A stretch of DNA of 64,000 nucleotides, from the NCBI RefSeq assembly GCF_036906915.1, contig NZ_JBAKHX010000001.1:124001-188000 (forward strand), given 5' to 3'. Shown here piece after piece: positions 50,382 through 58,751 of this stretch. The position numbers and the translations under genes were made by a program. The stretch's first letter is position 1, and the number at the start of each line of letters is the position of its first letter. The notes under the pieces are model-generated. The model was not told the origin of the DNA. It did not search any database and was given only the letters and a program-made list of their open reading frames with translations. The stretch comes from Phytohabitans sp036906915. GTDB taxonomy: Bacteria > Actinomycetota > Actinomycetes > Mycobacteriales > Micromonosporaceae.

Positions 50382-51556
50382 CAGCGCACCGGGATCTCCT
50401 CGTAGCCAGCCAGCCGCATCCCCTGCTGCCACCGCAGCTCTCCGGCGGGCACGGCGAGCCGCAACGACGGGAAGCGGGCGCACAGCGCCCAGAACACGAT
50501 CTGCAGCTCGGCTCGGGCGAGCGCCGCCGCGAGGCAGAAGTGGATGCCATGGCCGAACGTCAGGTGCTGGTTGGCCGCGCGGGCCGGATCGAACGCGTCC
50601 GGGTCGGCGAACACGTCGCCGTCCCGGTTGGCCGCCCCGATCGCCACCAGCACGGTGCTACCGGCCGGCACCAGTACACCGCCGAGCCGCACGTCGGCGA
50701 CGGCGATCCGTAGCTGCGCACCGTCACCCGGCGGCGCGTACCGCAGCAGCTCCTCCACCACCGGGTCCACCGTGGACGGGTCCTGGCACAGCGCGGCGTA
50801 CCGGGACGGCGAGCTGAGCAGCGCCACGGCGCCGTTGCCGATCTGATTGCCGGTGCTTTCGTGCCCGGCGAACAGCAGCAGCAGCGCCTGCGACACCAGC
50901 TCGGAGTCGCTGAGCCGGCCGCCCTCGTCGCGCGCGGCGATGAGCGCGCTGAGCAGGTCGTCACCGGGCCGCGCCCGCTTGACGGTGATCAGCCCGCCCA
51001 GGTATCCGCGAAACTCGTCGCGGGCCGCGCGGATCTGCTCCGGCGGGTACGCGGTGAGCCCCGACATCCGCGTGGACCAGTCGGCCAGCCGGTCCCGGTC
51101 CACATCGGGCACGCCGAGCAGCTCGGCGATGACGAGGATCGGCAGCGGCTTGGCGAGGGCGGCCCGCAGGTCAGCCGGCGGCCCGGCGTCCGCCATCGCG
51201 TCGAGAAGCTCGGTGGTCAGCTCGGCGATGCGCGGCCGCAGCCCTTCGACGCGGCGTGCGGTGAACGCCTTGCTCACCAGCCGCCGCAGCCGGGTGTGCT
51301 CGGGCGGGTCGGCGCTCATCATGCTGTCGTCACGGGCCATCGGCACCGGGGCCGCGGCGCCGGGCCGGTTGCGGTTGGCGGAAAAGCGCTCGTCCGACAG
51401 CACCAGCCTGGCCTGTTCGTGCCGGGTCACCAGGTATGCCTGGCCGCCGGTCGGCATGGTCACCAGCGCGGGAGACGCGGTGGACCGCAGCATCGTGAAC
51501 TCGTCCGGCGGCTGTACCGGGTCCACCCGGTCGAACGGATACCGCAACACACTCAC
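50378..51556 (-). CDS. Cytochrome P450 monooxygenase
   Basis: A 392-residue soluble bacterial P450. The I-helix oxygen-activation motif AGHEST is at 230-235, the ExxR motif in VVEELLRYAPP (about 268-276), and the haem-ligand loop FGHGIHFCLAAALARAEL has Cys341. The N terminus DPVQPPDEF and motif SADPPEHTRLRRLVSKAFT are typical of CYP105/107-like enzymes of secondary metabolism. The GTG at 51556 overlaps the upstream ABM gene by 4 bases, fixing the start. It probably hydroxylates or cross-links the polyketide after cyclisation. No ferredoxin gene is adjacent. Confidence 0.95.
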   Translation of the reverse strand: MSVLRYPFDRVDPVQPPDEFTMLRSTASPALVTMPTGGQAYLVTRHEQARLVLSDERFSANRNRPGAAAPVPMARDDSMMSADPPEHTRLRRLVSKAFTARRVEGLRPRIAELTTELLDAMADAGPPADLRAALAKPLPILVIAELLGVPDVDRDRLADWSTRMSGLTAYPPEQIRAARDEFRGYLGGLITVKRARPGDDLLSALIAARDEGGRLSDSELVSQALLLLFAGHESTGNQIGNGAVALLSSPSRYAALCQDPSTVDPVVEELLRYAPPGDGAQLRIAVADVRLGGVLVPAGSTVLVAIGAANRDGDVFADPDAFDPARAANQHLTFGHGIHFCLAAALARAELQIVFWALCARFPSLRLAVPAGELRWQQGMRLAGYEEIPVRW

Positions 51557-51864
51557 TGGTACGCCGCCTTCACCTCGAAGACCCCGTAATGTGGACGCTC
51601 GCCACTGCGATCCTGGTACGGGCGGAGCGGCGAGGTCCGGCCCCGATGGTTGGGGCCGGACTCCCACGCCTGAAACGCGGCCAGGCTCTCCCACTCGCTC
51701 CAGACCACATAGGACCGGGGGTCGGCGACGTCCTGGAGAAGCTCGTTGCGTGTCAGGCCGGGCGTGCCCTTCATCTGCGGGCTGACCTCGTGATAGCCGC
51801 GCTCGACCGCGTCCGGGTCGCCGTCGGGAGCGCGGTAGAAGATGAGCACCCGGGCGGCGCTCAT
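51553..51864 (-). CDS. Antibiotic biosynthesis monooxygenase (ABM) domain protein
   Basis: A 103-residue ferredoxin-like ABM protein: ARVLIFYRAPDGDPDAVERG, LTRNELLQDVADPRSYVVWSEWESLAAFQAWESGPNH and a C-terminal strand HYGVFEVKAAYQ. Such cofactor-free proteins oxidise anthrones or assist folding of aromatic polyketides. The ATG at 51864 overlaps the stop of the SchA/CurD-like gene and its own stop overlaps the P450 start, both by 4 bases. Together with the next gene it provides two related small oxygenase/cyclase-like proteins. Confidence 0.88.
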   Translation of the reverse strand: MSAARVLIFYRAPDGDPDAVERGYHEVSPQMKGTPGLTRNELLQDVADPRSYVVWSEWESLAAFQAWESGPNHRGRTSPLRPYQDRSGERPHYGVFEVKAAYQ

Positions 51865-52193
51865 TCCGCTACCGCCAGCGGCTTGGCGAGGTCGACGGCC
51901 ATCGTCATGGTGGTCATCGAGCCGCCAGTGCGATACGGGTGCAACCGCCGGCGGTGCTCCAGGTGCTGGTCGCTGCGCTCGAACACCCGAAAGCTCGGCT
52001 CGTCGACCCAGTCGCTGATGATGTAGTACACGGACTCTTCGTCGTTGCTGCGCAGCAGCCACTGCCCGAGGTTGGCCGGGTCACCCGTCACGGCGTTCCC
52101 CACGCCGCGCCAGGCCTCCTCGAAGGCCGCCTCCTGGCCGGGGGCGATCTGCGCGCGCAGCAGCACCCGGAAGACGGGCTTGGTGTCGCTCAC
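51861..52193 (-). CDS. SchA/CurD-like ABM-fold protein
   Basis: A 110-residue protein with the dimeric alpha-beta barrel pattern VFRVLLRAQIAPGQEAAFEEAW, NLGQWLLRSNDEESVYYIISDWVDEPSFRVFERSDQHLEHRRRLHPYR. SchA/CurD (WhiE-ORFII) proteins accompany spore-pigment and pentangular polyketide synthases, where they are needed for correct folding or oxidation. An AAGGAGTAAG-type ribosome site precedes the ATG at 52193. It lies 18 bases after the DUF1772 stop. Its presence ties this operon to the WhiE/pradimicin side of type II systems (inference). Confidence 0.85.
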   Translation of the reverse strand: MSDTKPVFRVLLRAQIAPGQEAAFEEAWRGVGNAVTGDPANLGQWLLRSNDEESVYYIISDWVDEPSFRVFERSDQHLEHRRRLHPYRTGGSMTTMTMAVDLAKPLAVAE

Positions 52194-52211
52194 GTCTTAC
52201 TCCTTCCGATG

Positions 52212-52673
52212 TCAGACCACGGTGGACACCAGCGCGGCGTTGCACAGCAGGGCGAGCACGGCCAGCGCGGTGCGGACGAGGTTCCAGTTGCGCCAGCGCA
52301 TCCGAGGGTCGACCGCCGCCCAGTCGGCGGGCGGGCGCTGCGGGTCGAGCCGGCTGACCCACTTGTTGATGGGCACGTTCTTGGTGATGGAGACCGCGAC
52401 GGCGGCAACCAGCAGTGCCGCGCCAGCGGCGGCGAGGCCACGCGCCGCCGCATTGGGTGCGGTGGCGGCTAGCGCCACGTCGGCGGCCAGCCCGGTCAGC
52501 AGCGCGATCGGCATGAACGGATCGAACCGCGTGACGAGGAACTGGTGTACCGGGATATAGTCCTTTGTAGACAGGGCGAGCAGCAGTGGCGCGCCGCCCA
52601 GCGCGGAGATCATCAGACCGCCGGCGGCCAGCCCGCTGCCCATGAGGGCCAGCGGCAGCAGTACCCGGATCAT
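52212..52673 (-). CDS. DUF1772 / anthrone-oxygenase-like membrane protein
   Basis: A 153-residue protein with four hydrophobic helices (about residues 3-22, 52-70, 80-98 and 130-150) and the DUF1772 patterns VHQFLVTRFDPFMPIALLTG, VPINKWVSRLDPQRPPADWAA and MRWRNWNLVRT. DUF1772 includes fungal anthrone oxygenases (HypC type) and bacterial proteins in aromatic polyketide clusters, so it is a candidate for anthrone-to-anthraquinone oxidation. It overlaps the upstream aromatase gene by 4 bases. Confidence 0.85.
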   Translation of the reverse strand: MIRVLLPLALMGSGLAAGGLMISALGGAPLLLALSTKDYIPVHQFLVTRFDPFMPIALLTGLAADVALAATAPNAAARGLAAAGAALLVAAVAVSITKNVPINKWVSRLDPQRPPADWAAVDPRMRWRNWNLVRTALAVLALLCNAALVSTVV

Positions 52674-53122
52674 GCCGCCTCCGCCTCCAGCACCCGCTTG
52701 ATGTTCGCCATCTCGACGGCGGTCTGCTGGTTGAGGAAGCGCTCCGCGCCCCGGTCGTCGACCGGGGCGGCCGGCGTCACCGCGAACTCCTGCACCCAGC
52801 GCAGCTCGACTCCGTCGGCCACCTCGCGGTAGGTCCACGTCAGGTTCATGTACTCAAGCAGCGGCCCCGCTTCGACCCGCCGGGCGCGCACGGTGCGGCT
52901 GTCCGCGTCGGGCGTGCGCTCGGAGACCCAGGTGTGCTGCTCGCCGTGCTCGTCCGGGTGCGTGGTGAGCCGGAACCGCACGGTGCCGCCGTCGTCGCGC
53001 AGGATCTCCGCTTTGGCGTACTCGGTGAACAGGCTCGGCCAGTTGGCGACGTCGTTGGTGCGCCGCCAGACCAGGTCCATGGGCGCGGCGATGACCACCG
53101 CGTTGTCGGTGCGGCCGGGCAT
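52670..53122 (-). CDS. TcmN-type aromatase/cyclase (single SRPBCC domain)
   Basis: A 150-residue START/Bet-v1-like aromatase. The family pattern is NAVVIAAPMDLVWRRTNDVANWPSLFTEYAKAEILRDDGGTVRFRLTTHPDE, then WVSERTPDADSRTVRARR and the C-terminal helix QQTAVEMANIKRVLEA. These proteins fold and aromatise the first rings of the poly-beta-ketone (C7-C12 or C9-C14 closure). The single-domain form is typical of non-reduced chains (TcmN, WhiE-VI, ZhuI), consistent with the absence of a TcmN-style methyltransferase fusion. It starts one base after the ACP stop. Confidence 0.93.
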   Translation of the reverse strand: MPGRTDNAVVIAAPMDLVWRRTNDVANWPSLFTEYAKAEILRDDGGTVRFRLTTHPDEHGEQHTWVSERTPDADSRTVRARRVEAGPLLEYMNLTWTYREVADGVELRWVQEFAVTPAAPVDDRGAERFLNQQTAVEMANIKRVLEAEAA

Positions 53123-53123
53123 G

Positions 53124-53381
53124 TCAGGCCGCCGCGGCGAGCTGCTGGTTGATGTAGTCAACGACGTCACGCGGGGTCTTCATCCTCTCCACGGCCTCGT
53201 CCGGCACCGGGATCCGGTAGGTCTCCTGGAGGCGGGCCGCGACCTCCAGCACCGCCAGCGAGTCGAAGGCCAGGTCGCTGAACGTACGGTCGAAGATCTC
53301 GCCCTCCAGTTCGGCGGTCTGCTCGTTTCCGACGCAGGCCCGCATGATGTCGCGCAGCTCCTCGTTGGTCAGCAGGTTCAT
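53124..53381 (-). CDS. Acyl carrier protein of the type II PKS
   Basis: An 85-residue ACP that carries the growing polyketide. The phosphopantetheine attachment site is Ser41 in LAFDSLAVLEVAARLQETY, with the usual four-helix pattern before and after. The start overlaps the KS-beta stop by 4 bases. Its position directly after KS-alpha and KS-beta defines the minimal PKS. The E..D.TFSDLAFDSL region is characteristic of aromatic PKS ACPs rather than fatty-acid ACPs. Confidence 0.97.
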   Translation of the reverse strand: MNLLTNEELRDIMRACVGNEQTAELEGEIFDRTFSDLAFDSLAVLEVAARLQETYRIPVPDEAVERMKTPRDVVDYINQQLAAAA

Positions 53382-54622
53382 CGGGTTGCTCCCTCCATGG
53401 TGGATACCGAGTGCAGGACGACGGCCGCGTTGAACCCGCCGTAGCCGCGGGCGACCACCAGCGCGCAGCGCACCGGTGCTCGCCGCGGCTGATCCAGGAC
53501 CAGGTCCAGTGGATGGCCGTCGGGGGGTCGCACGTTGACGGTCGGCGGGATGAGGCTGTCACGCATCGCCAGCACGGCGCTGACGGTGTCCAGGGCGCCG
53601 GCACCCGCGTACAGGCGGCCGGTCATCGTCTTGGGGGCGGTCACCGGCACCGCGTGCGCGCCGAACACGGCCGACAGCGCCTCGGTTTCGTGCCGGTCCA
53701 GCGCTGGGACGCCGTACGCGTCGGCGAAGACCGCGTCCACCTCGCCCGGCTCGATGCCGGCGTCAGCGAGCGCGAACTCGATTGCCCGCCGCAGGGTCGG
53801 CGGGCGGCGGGTGTGCGGTGGCGGGTCGAAGGTGGCCGCGTACCCGCTGATCCGAGCGTAGACGCGAGGGGCGCCCCGGGCGCGCGCGGCCTCCGCGTCC
53901 TCGACGACAAGGATCGCGCCGCCCTCCCCCGGCACGTACCCGCGGGCGCGGGCGTCGAAGGGCAGGTACGCGTCGTGTGGGCGGGTGCCGCCGCTCATCC
54001 GCTGGTTGGCCATCTGCGCCACGAGCCCGGCCGGGGAAAGGGAGGCGTCTGTGCCGCCGCTCAGCACCAGCCGGGCGCCGCCGCGGCGAAGCTGCCGCCG
54101 TGCGCTACCGAGCGCGTCCAGGCCGCCCGCCTGCTCGGTGGCCACCACGCCGCAGGCGCCTCGCAGACCGTACCGGATGGACAGTTGCCCAGTCGTGGCC
54201 GCGTAGAACCACGCCACCGACATGAACGCGCCGACGCTGCGCGGGCCTTCGCGCCACAGCTTCTCCAGCTCGCGCTGCCCGAACTCGGCGCCGCCGGACG
54301 AGTCCGCGGTCACCACCGCCAGCTCGTACTCGGGCAGCGCCGCCAGGTCATCAGCGGTGAGTCCGGCGTCCGCCAGGGCGTCGTCCGCGGCGGCGAGCGC
54401 GAAGTGCGTCATCCGGTCGGTCTGCGCCCGCACCCGCGGCGGCACGCCGGCCGCGTCGAAGCCGCGCACCTCGCCGGCCAGCTTCACGGTGTATCCGCTA
54501 GGGTCGAAGCGGCTGATCCGGTCGATGCCGAGCCGGCCCGCGAGCGTGGCTTCCCAGTACGCGGGCACGCCCACGCCCACGGGGCTGACGACCCCGATCC
54601 CGGTGATGACGGCCTCGCTCAT
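53378..54622 (-). CDS. Ketosynthase chain-length factor (KS-beta)
   Basis: A 414-residue partner of KS-alpha that sets chain length. The thiolase fold is complete but the active-site cysteine is replaced by Gln164 (GVVATEQAGGLDAL), the defining feature of chain-length factors. Other blocks (PFDARARGYVPGEGGAILVVED, APKTMTGRLYAGAGALDTVSAVLAM) are intact. The product length cannot be read reliably by eye. Overlaps of 4 bases with both KS-alpha and ACP genes indicate strict co-translation. Confidence 0.97.
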   Translation of the reverse strand: MSEAVITGIGVVSPVGVGVPAYWEATLAGRLGIDRISRFDPSGYTVKLAGEVRGFDAAGVPPRVRAQTDRMTHFALAAADDALADAGLTADDLAALPEYELAVVTADSSGGAEFGQRELEKLWREGPRSVGAFMSVAWFYAATTGQLSIRYGLRGACGVVATEQAGGLDALGSARRQLRRGGARLVLSGGTDASLSPAGLVAQMANQRMSGGTRPHDAYLPFDARARGYVPGEGGAILVVEDAEAARARGAPRVYARISGYAATFDPPPHTRRPPTLRRAIEFALADAGIEPGEVDAVFADAYGVPALDRHETEALSAVFGAHAVPVTAPKTMTGRLYAGAGALDTVSAVLAMRDSLIPPTVNVRPPDGHPLDLVLDQPRRAPVRCALVVARGYGGFNAAVVLHSVSTMEGATR

Positions 54623-55887
54623 GGGCGCCCGCCGTCACGGTCGAGCATCACGGCCGTCTGGAAGCCGCCGAAGCCGCTGCCCACGCTCAGCACCGTGTCG
54701 ACCCGCATCTCCCGTGCCTCGTTGGGCACGTAATCCAGGTCGCACTCGGGGTCGGCGGAGGTGTAGTTGGCGGTCGGCGGCACCACACCGTGCTCGATGG
54801 ACAGCGCACAGGTGAGTAGCTCGATCGCACCGATCCCGCCGAGCGAGTGGCCGATCATCGACTTGATGCTGCTCATCGGTACCCGATAGGCGTGGTCGCC
54901 CAGCGCCGACTTGACCGCGGCGGTCTCGTGCCGGTCGTTCTGCCGCGTGCCGGAGCCGTGCGCGTTGACGTAGTCGATGCGTTCGGGCGCGAGCCGGCTC
55001 TGCCGCAGCGCCACCCGGATCGCCTCGCCCAGCTCACGCCCGTCCGGCTTGAGCCCGGTCATGTGGAACGCGTTGGCGCGGCTGCCGTACCCGGCGATTC
55101 CACAGTAGACGTGGGCGCCGCGGCGGCGGGCCCGCTCGCGCTCCTCCAGGATCAGCACCGCGGCGCCCTCGCCGAGCACGAGGCCGTCGCGGTCGGCGGA
55201 GAACGGCCGGCAGGCGTGCTCCGGGTCGTCGTTGCGGGTGGACGTGGCGTGCAACGCGTCGAAGCAGGCCACGGTGATCGGCGAGATCGGCGCGTCGGTG
55301 GCGCCGGCCACCACGATGTCGGCCGAGCCTTCCTCGATGAGCTGGCTGGCGTACCCGACCGCGTCCAGTCCGGACGTGCAGCCGGTGGACACGACCGCGA
55401 CCGGTCCTTCGGCGCCGCAGTCGAGCGCGACCTCCTGCGCCATCGTGCTCGGCACCATCGTCTGATACAGGTAGGGCACCGCGTAGCTCTCGTCGCACAG
55501 CCACCGCTGCCCGCCGTCGCTCGTCACGACGTACTCCTGCTCCATGAGGATCGTGTTGCCGACCGCGTTGCCGATGCTGACGGCGGTGCGGCTGACCGGC
55601 AGATCAGCCACCTCAAGGCCGCTGTCGGCCAGCGCCTCCCGGGCGGCGACGACGGCGAACTGGGCCGCCCGGTCCATCCGCCGGATCTCCTGTGGCGTCA
55701 GGCCGGCCGCGCGGGCGTCGAAGTCACACTCGGCCGCGACCCGGCAGCGGAAGGCTGACGCGTCGAACAGCGAGATGGTGCGGCTGGCCGGCTTTCCCGC
55801 GACGAGGAACTCCCAGTACGGCTTGACGCCGACGCCACCGGGCGCGACCACGCCGAGCCCGGTGACGACCGCGCTACGCGGCGCCAT
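54619..55887 (-). CDS. Ketosynthase alpha (KS-alpha)
   Basis: A 422-residue condensing enzyme that builds the poly-beta-ketone from malonyl units. The catalytic triad is visible: Cys170 in VSTGCTSGLDAVGYA, His310 in VNAHGSGTRQNDRHE, Lys342 and His347 in SSIKSMIGHSLGGIGA. Start and length are standard. It overlaps the cupin gene by 14 bases and the KS-beta gene by 4 bases. No ketoreductase of the aromatic PKS type lies directly beside it, which suggests a non-reduced polyketide as in tetracenomycin, WhiE or pradimicin-type pathways. Confidence 0.97.
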   Translation of the reverse strand: MAPRSAVVTGLGVVAPGGVGVKPYWEFLVAGKPASRTISLFDASAFRCRVAAECDFDARAAGLTPQEIRRMDRAAQFAVVAAREALADSGLEVADLPVSRTAVSIGNAVGNTILMEQEYVVTSDGGQRWLCDESYAVPYLYQTMVPSTMAQEVALDCGAEGPVAVVSTGCTSGLDAVGYASQLIEEGSADIVVAGATDAPISPITVACFDALHATSTRNDDPEHACRPFSADRDGLVLGEGAAVLILEERERARRRGAHVYCGIAGYGSRANAFHMTGLKPDGRELGEAIRVALRQSRLAPERIDYVNAHGSGTRQNDRHETAAVKSALGDHAYRVPMSSIKSMIGHSLGGIGAIELLTCALSIEHGVVPPTANYTSADPECDLDYVPNEAREMRVDTVLSVGSGFGGFQTAVMLDRDGGRP

Positions 55888-56308
55888 TGAGGCCGCCGAC
55901 CTTGGGATCCTCGCCCGGACCGGTGGTGGGCTCGGTGTCGACGTGCCCGAGCGCCGGGTCCGGTGCGAGCGGGCTGGAGTGGAACACCACGAACGCCGGC
56001 TCGGTGCCGCGGTTCTCGATGCGGTGCCGCGTGTTCATGGGCACCATCACCGCCTCACCGGCCACGACGTCGAGATGCTGGTCGCCGCTCGTGACAAGCC
56101 GCACGCTGCCGCTGACGACGTAGAGGAACTCCTCGGAGTATGGGTGGTAATGCTCGGAGACGCGCTCCCCGGGCGCAAGCGTGCCCACGCCCATGAAGCC
56201 CGACTTCGCGCCGACCGTGAGTGGGCTGAGTACCACACGCAGGTCGCCGCCGCGCTTGCGATTGGCCGCCACCTCGCCGGCCTTGATCTTCCTCACCGTG
56301 GCGTCCAT
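55874..56308 (-). CDS. Cupin-fold polyketide cyclase (TcmJ/RemF-like)
   Basis: A 144-residue cupin. The two cupin motifs are seen in APGERVSEHYHPYSEEFLYVVSGSVRL (metal ligands H, H, E) and VPMNTRHRIENRGTEPAFVVF (last H). Cupins at this place in tcm-, rem- and whiE-like operons act as accessory cyclases or stabilise the cyclase complex. An in-frame ATG at 56329 overlaps the TcmI-like gene; 56308 is preferred since it leaves a 5-base gap. It overlaps KS-alpha by 14 bases. The order TcmI-TcmJ-KS-alpha-KS-beta-ACP-aromatase copies the tetracenomycin operon. Confidence 0.9.
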   Translation of the reverse strand: MDATVRKIKAGEVAANRKRGGDLRVVLSPLTVGAKSGFMGVGTLAPGERVSEHYHPYSEEFLYVVSGSVRLVTSGDQHLDVVAGEAVMVPMNTRHRIENRGTEPAFVVFHSSPLAPDPALGHVDTEPTTGPGEDPKVGGLNGAA

Positions 56309-56313
56309 AGTGC

Positions 56314-56634
56314 TCAGTCCGCCGTCCATGAGTAGAAGGGCGTGGCCATCGAGTCCTTCGGCTCGCGCCACGAGGGGTGGTAGGGGCGCATGTAGGCCGC
56401 CAGCTTCGTGTTGACGTCCTGGAACAGCGGGTGGCTGCGGTTGCGGTACAGCGGCTCTGTGATCTGCTCGCCGGACTCGATGAGATGGAAGTACAGCTCG
56501 TGGAAGTGGAACAGGGTGCGGCGGCGTACACCGATGAGGTGCGGCAGTTCGGTCGCGTCGGACTCGGCGAAGAGACCGCCGACCGCTTCGGCGTCCTCGG
56601 GACGCATGCGAGCGACGATGAGCGTACGGGACAT
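56314..56634 (-). CDS. TcmI-family type II polyketide cyclase
   Basis: A 106-residue ferredoxin-like cyclase. The family signature is MSRTLIVARMRPEDAEAVGGLFAESDATELPHLIGVRRRTLFHFHELYFHLIES and the end SMATPFYSWTAD. TcmI and relatives close the last ring(s) of the aromatic scaffold. The ATG at 56634 is the family start; upstream in-frame codons lie in the divergent promoter. It is the first gene of the leftward core operon and faces the glycosyltransferase gene across 126 bases that must hold both promoters. Confidence 0.93.
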   Translation of the reverse strand: MSRTLIVARMRPEDAEAVGGLFAESDATELPHLIGVRRRTLFHFHELYFHLIESGEQITEPLYRNRSHPLFQDVNTKLAAYMRPYHPSWREPKDSMATPFYSWTAD

Positions 56635-56760
56635 GCCGGAATACTGTGCGTACGCGTTCAAGGACCGCTGGAGTACCAGTGGTCGGTGCCGGCTCCACCG
56701 GTTCTGGACGGGACGGCCGGACACTGAGTAAACCCACTACGTCCTGTCCCGGAGGCAACA

Positions 56761-57939
56761 TTGCGTGTCCTCATTTCGCCGCACGCCGTCATGACCCACC
56801 TGATGCCGATGGTGCCCCTCGGCTGGGCGCTGCGCGCCGCCGGCCACGACGTGCTCGTGGCCCTTCCCCAGAACATGTGCGCGGACGCCGGCAAGGTCGG
56901 CCTCAACACCGTCGCCATCGGACCCGACTACGACGACGTCCAGTTCCTGCGCGACCGGCTGCCCGGCGACGCGCTGCCGATCGAAGTGTGGGGCCGACCG
57001 GACGAGGAGTTCTGGGGCATCGCCGGGGTCAGCCACACCCGCATGATGCGGGGGATGCTGGATGAGTACCTGGCTTTCGCCCGGCAGTGGCAGCCCGACC
57101 TGATCGTGACCGACCCGATGTTGCTGGCCGGGCGGATGGTGGGTGCCGCGCTCGGCATCCCGGTCGCGGTGCACCGCTGGGGCATCGACCCGCTGACCCG
57201 CGGCTTCGAGCAGTGGGCGCGCCGGCAGTCCCGGTCTGACTGCCGGCAGCTCGGCCTCCCGGAGCTGCCCGGCCCCGACCTGATCCTCGACCCGTGCCCG
57301 CCCAGCCTCCAGATACCCGGCATCCCGCCGGGCCGGCCACTGCGCTACGAGCCCTACAACGGGCTCGGCTCGATTCCGAAATGGGCCCTGACCCCGCCCA
57401 CCAGGTCGCGCGTGGTGATCTCGATGGGCACGCACATGCCGGCGCTCAACGGCCAGACGCTGATCGACCGATTGGTCAGGGCGGTCGCCGGGCTGGATGA
57501 CGTGGAGGTCGTACTCGCGGTGCCGAGCTGCGCGCCGGAGCTGCTCGACCTGCTCGGCGACAAGCTGGTGCACGTGGGCACGATCCCGCTCAACCTGATC
57601 CTGCCCGGCAGCGCCGCGGTGGCGTTCCACGGCGGCACGGGCACGGCCCTGACGGCGTCCCGGCTCGGCGTCCCGCAACTGGTCGTTCCCCAGTACGCCG
57701 ACCAGTTCCCGTACGCCGAGCGGGTGACCGCGGTCGGCAACGGCGCTGCGATCGACACCGCCGAGGGGCAGCGCGACATCGGCGTGATCCGGGAGGCGTT
57801 CCGCACCCTGGTCGAGTCGCCGGCGCCGAAGGCGGCCGCGCGACGGGTAGCCGAGGAGGTCGCCGGGATGATCCCGGCCAGCCAGATCGTCACCGAGCTG
57901 GAGCGGATGGTCCGCGTCCGGGAGAGGAGCGCGGCGTGA
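56761..57939 (+). CDS. Antibiotic-type GT1 glycosyltransferase
   Basis: A 392-residue GT-B glycosyltransferase of the EryCIII/MGT type. The N-terminal acceptor domain opens RVLISPHAVMTHLMPMVPLGWALRAAGHDVLVA. The donor domain has the diphosphate-binding motif VAFHGGTGTALTASRLGVPQLVVPQYADQFPYAERV (about residues 289-324). It would transfer an NDP-(deoxy)sugar to the polyketide. The start codon is TTG at 56761, with GGAGG five bases upstream; no ATG or GTG with a ribosome site is near. It is the first gene of the rightward operon and overlaps the DUF4097 gene by 4 bases. Confidence 0.93.
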   Translation: MRVLISPHAVMTHLMPMVPLGWALRAAGHDVLVALPQNMCADAGKVGLNTVAIGPDYDDVQFLRDRLPGDALPIEVWGRPDEEFWGIAGVSHTRMMRGMLDEYLAFARQWQPDLIVTDPMLLAGRMVGAALGIPVAVHRWGIDPLTRGFEQWARRQSRSDCRQLGLPELPGPDLILDPCPPSLQIPGIPPGRPLRYEPYNGLGSIPKWALTPPTRSRVVISMGTHMPALNGQTLIDRLVRAVAGLDDVEVVLAVPSCAPELLDLLGDKLVHVGTIPLNLILPGSAAVAFHGGTGTALTASRLGVPQLVVPQYADQFPYAERVTAVGNGAAIDTAEGQRDIGVIREAFRTLVESPAPKAAARRVAEEVAGMIPASQIVTELERMVRVRERSAA

Positions 57940-58751
57940 ACGTCACCGAACCGTCCACATTCGCCTTCGATGGCGTGCGCCAGGTCAACGCGTTCGTGGT
58001 GTCCGGCAGCGTGCGTGTCGTCGGAACGGAGGAGCGCCGCGCCAAGGTGGAGGTCGCCGAGATCGCACACGGGCCGATGCACGTGGAGCGGCACCGCAAT
58101 GGCTTGCTCGACATCCGGCATCGCCGGCGCACCTGGAAGCAGGTCGTCGGCGGCGTGCTCCGCCCCCGCCGCCAGCCCCGCGTCGAGCTGTCCATCGCGG
58201 TACCCCGGGACGTCCCCGTGAACCTCTGGGTGGTGTCCGCCGCCGTCGTCGTGTCAGGCCTGCGCGGGTCGCTGGAGGTCCACGGTGGACACGGCGAGAT
58301 CTCGCTGGCCGACGTCTCCGGCTTCATCGACGCGAGGACCGTATCGGGCGCCATCGAGGCCGTCTGGAACTCCGGCAACGTGCGGATCAAGTCGCACTCC
58401 GGCGATGTGACCCTCGCCGAGTGCGCGGGGCACTCGGTGCAGGTGACCACGCACTCCGGCGGCGTCACCGTCGACAACCGGCCGCCCTCGCGCGGTGACG
58501 TGTCGGTCACCACACACAGCGGCGACGTCCTGCTGGCCCTGCCCGAGCCCGCCGACGTGATGGTCAACGTCAGGTCGACCAGTGGCCGCATCGAGAGCCA
58601 GTTCCCCGAGATCGAGCCGATGGGCCCGCGCGGGGCGCGCGCGGCGCGGGGCACCCTTGGCACCGGGGCGTCCTCGATTGCCGCCACGACGGTCACCGGT
58701 GACGTTTCGCTCGTGCGGCGGGGCGCCACGGTCGCCCGGACCCCCTCATGA
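57936..58751 (+). CDS. DUF4097 beta-helix-like protein
   Basis: A 271-residue soluble protein built of repeated beta strands typical of DUF4097/DUF2807 (DVSGFIDARTVSGAIEAVWN, SGNVRIKSHSGDVTLAECAG, VTTHSGGVTVDN, VTTHSGDVLLALP). There is no signal peptide or membrane segment. The GTG at 57936 overlaps the glycosyltransferase stop, and the end overlaps the PadR gene, each by 4 bases. In actinobacteria DUF4097 genes often precede PadR genes, and their joint role is unknown; occurrence inside a polyketide operon is unusual. Confidence 0.88.
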   Translation: MNVTEPSTFAFDGVRQVNAFVVSGSVRVVGTEERRAKVEVAEIAHGPMHVERHRNGLLDIRHRRRTWKQVVGGVLRPRRQPRVELSIAVPRDVPVNLWVVSAAVVVSGLRGSLEVHGGHGEISLADVSGFIDARTVSGAIEAVWNSGNVRIKSHSGDVTLAECAGHSVQVTTHSGGVTVDNRPPSRGDVSVTTHSGDVLLALPEPADVMVNVRSTSGRIESQFPEIEPMGPRGARAARGTLGTGASSIAATTVTGDVSLVRRGATVARTPS

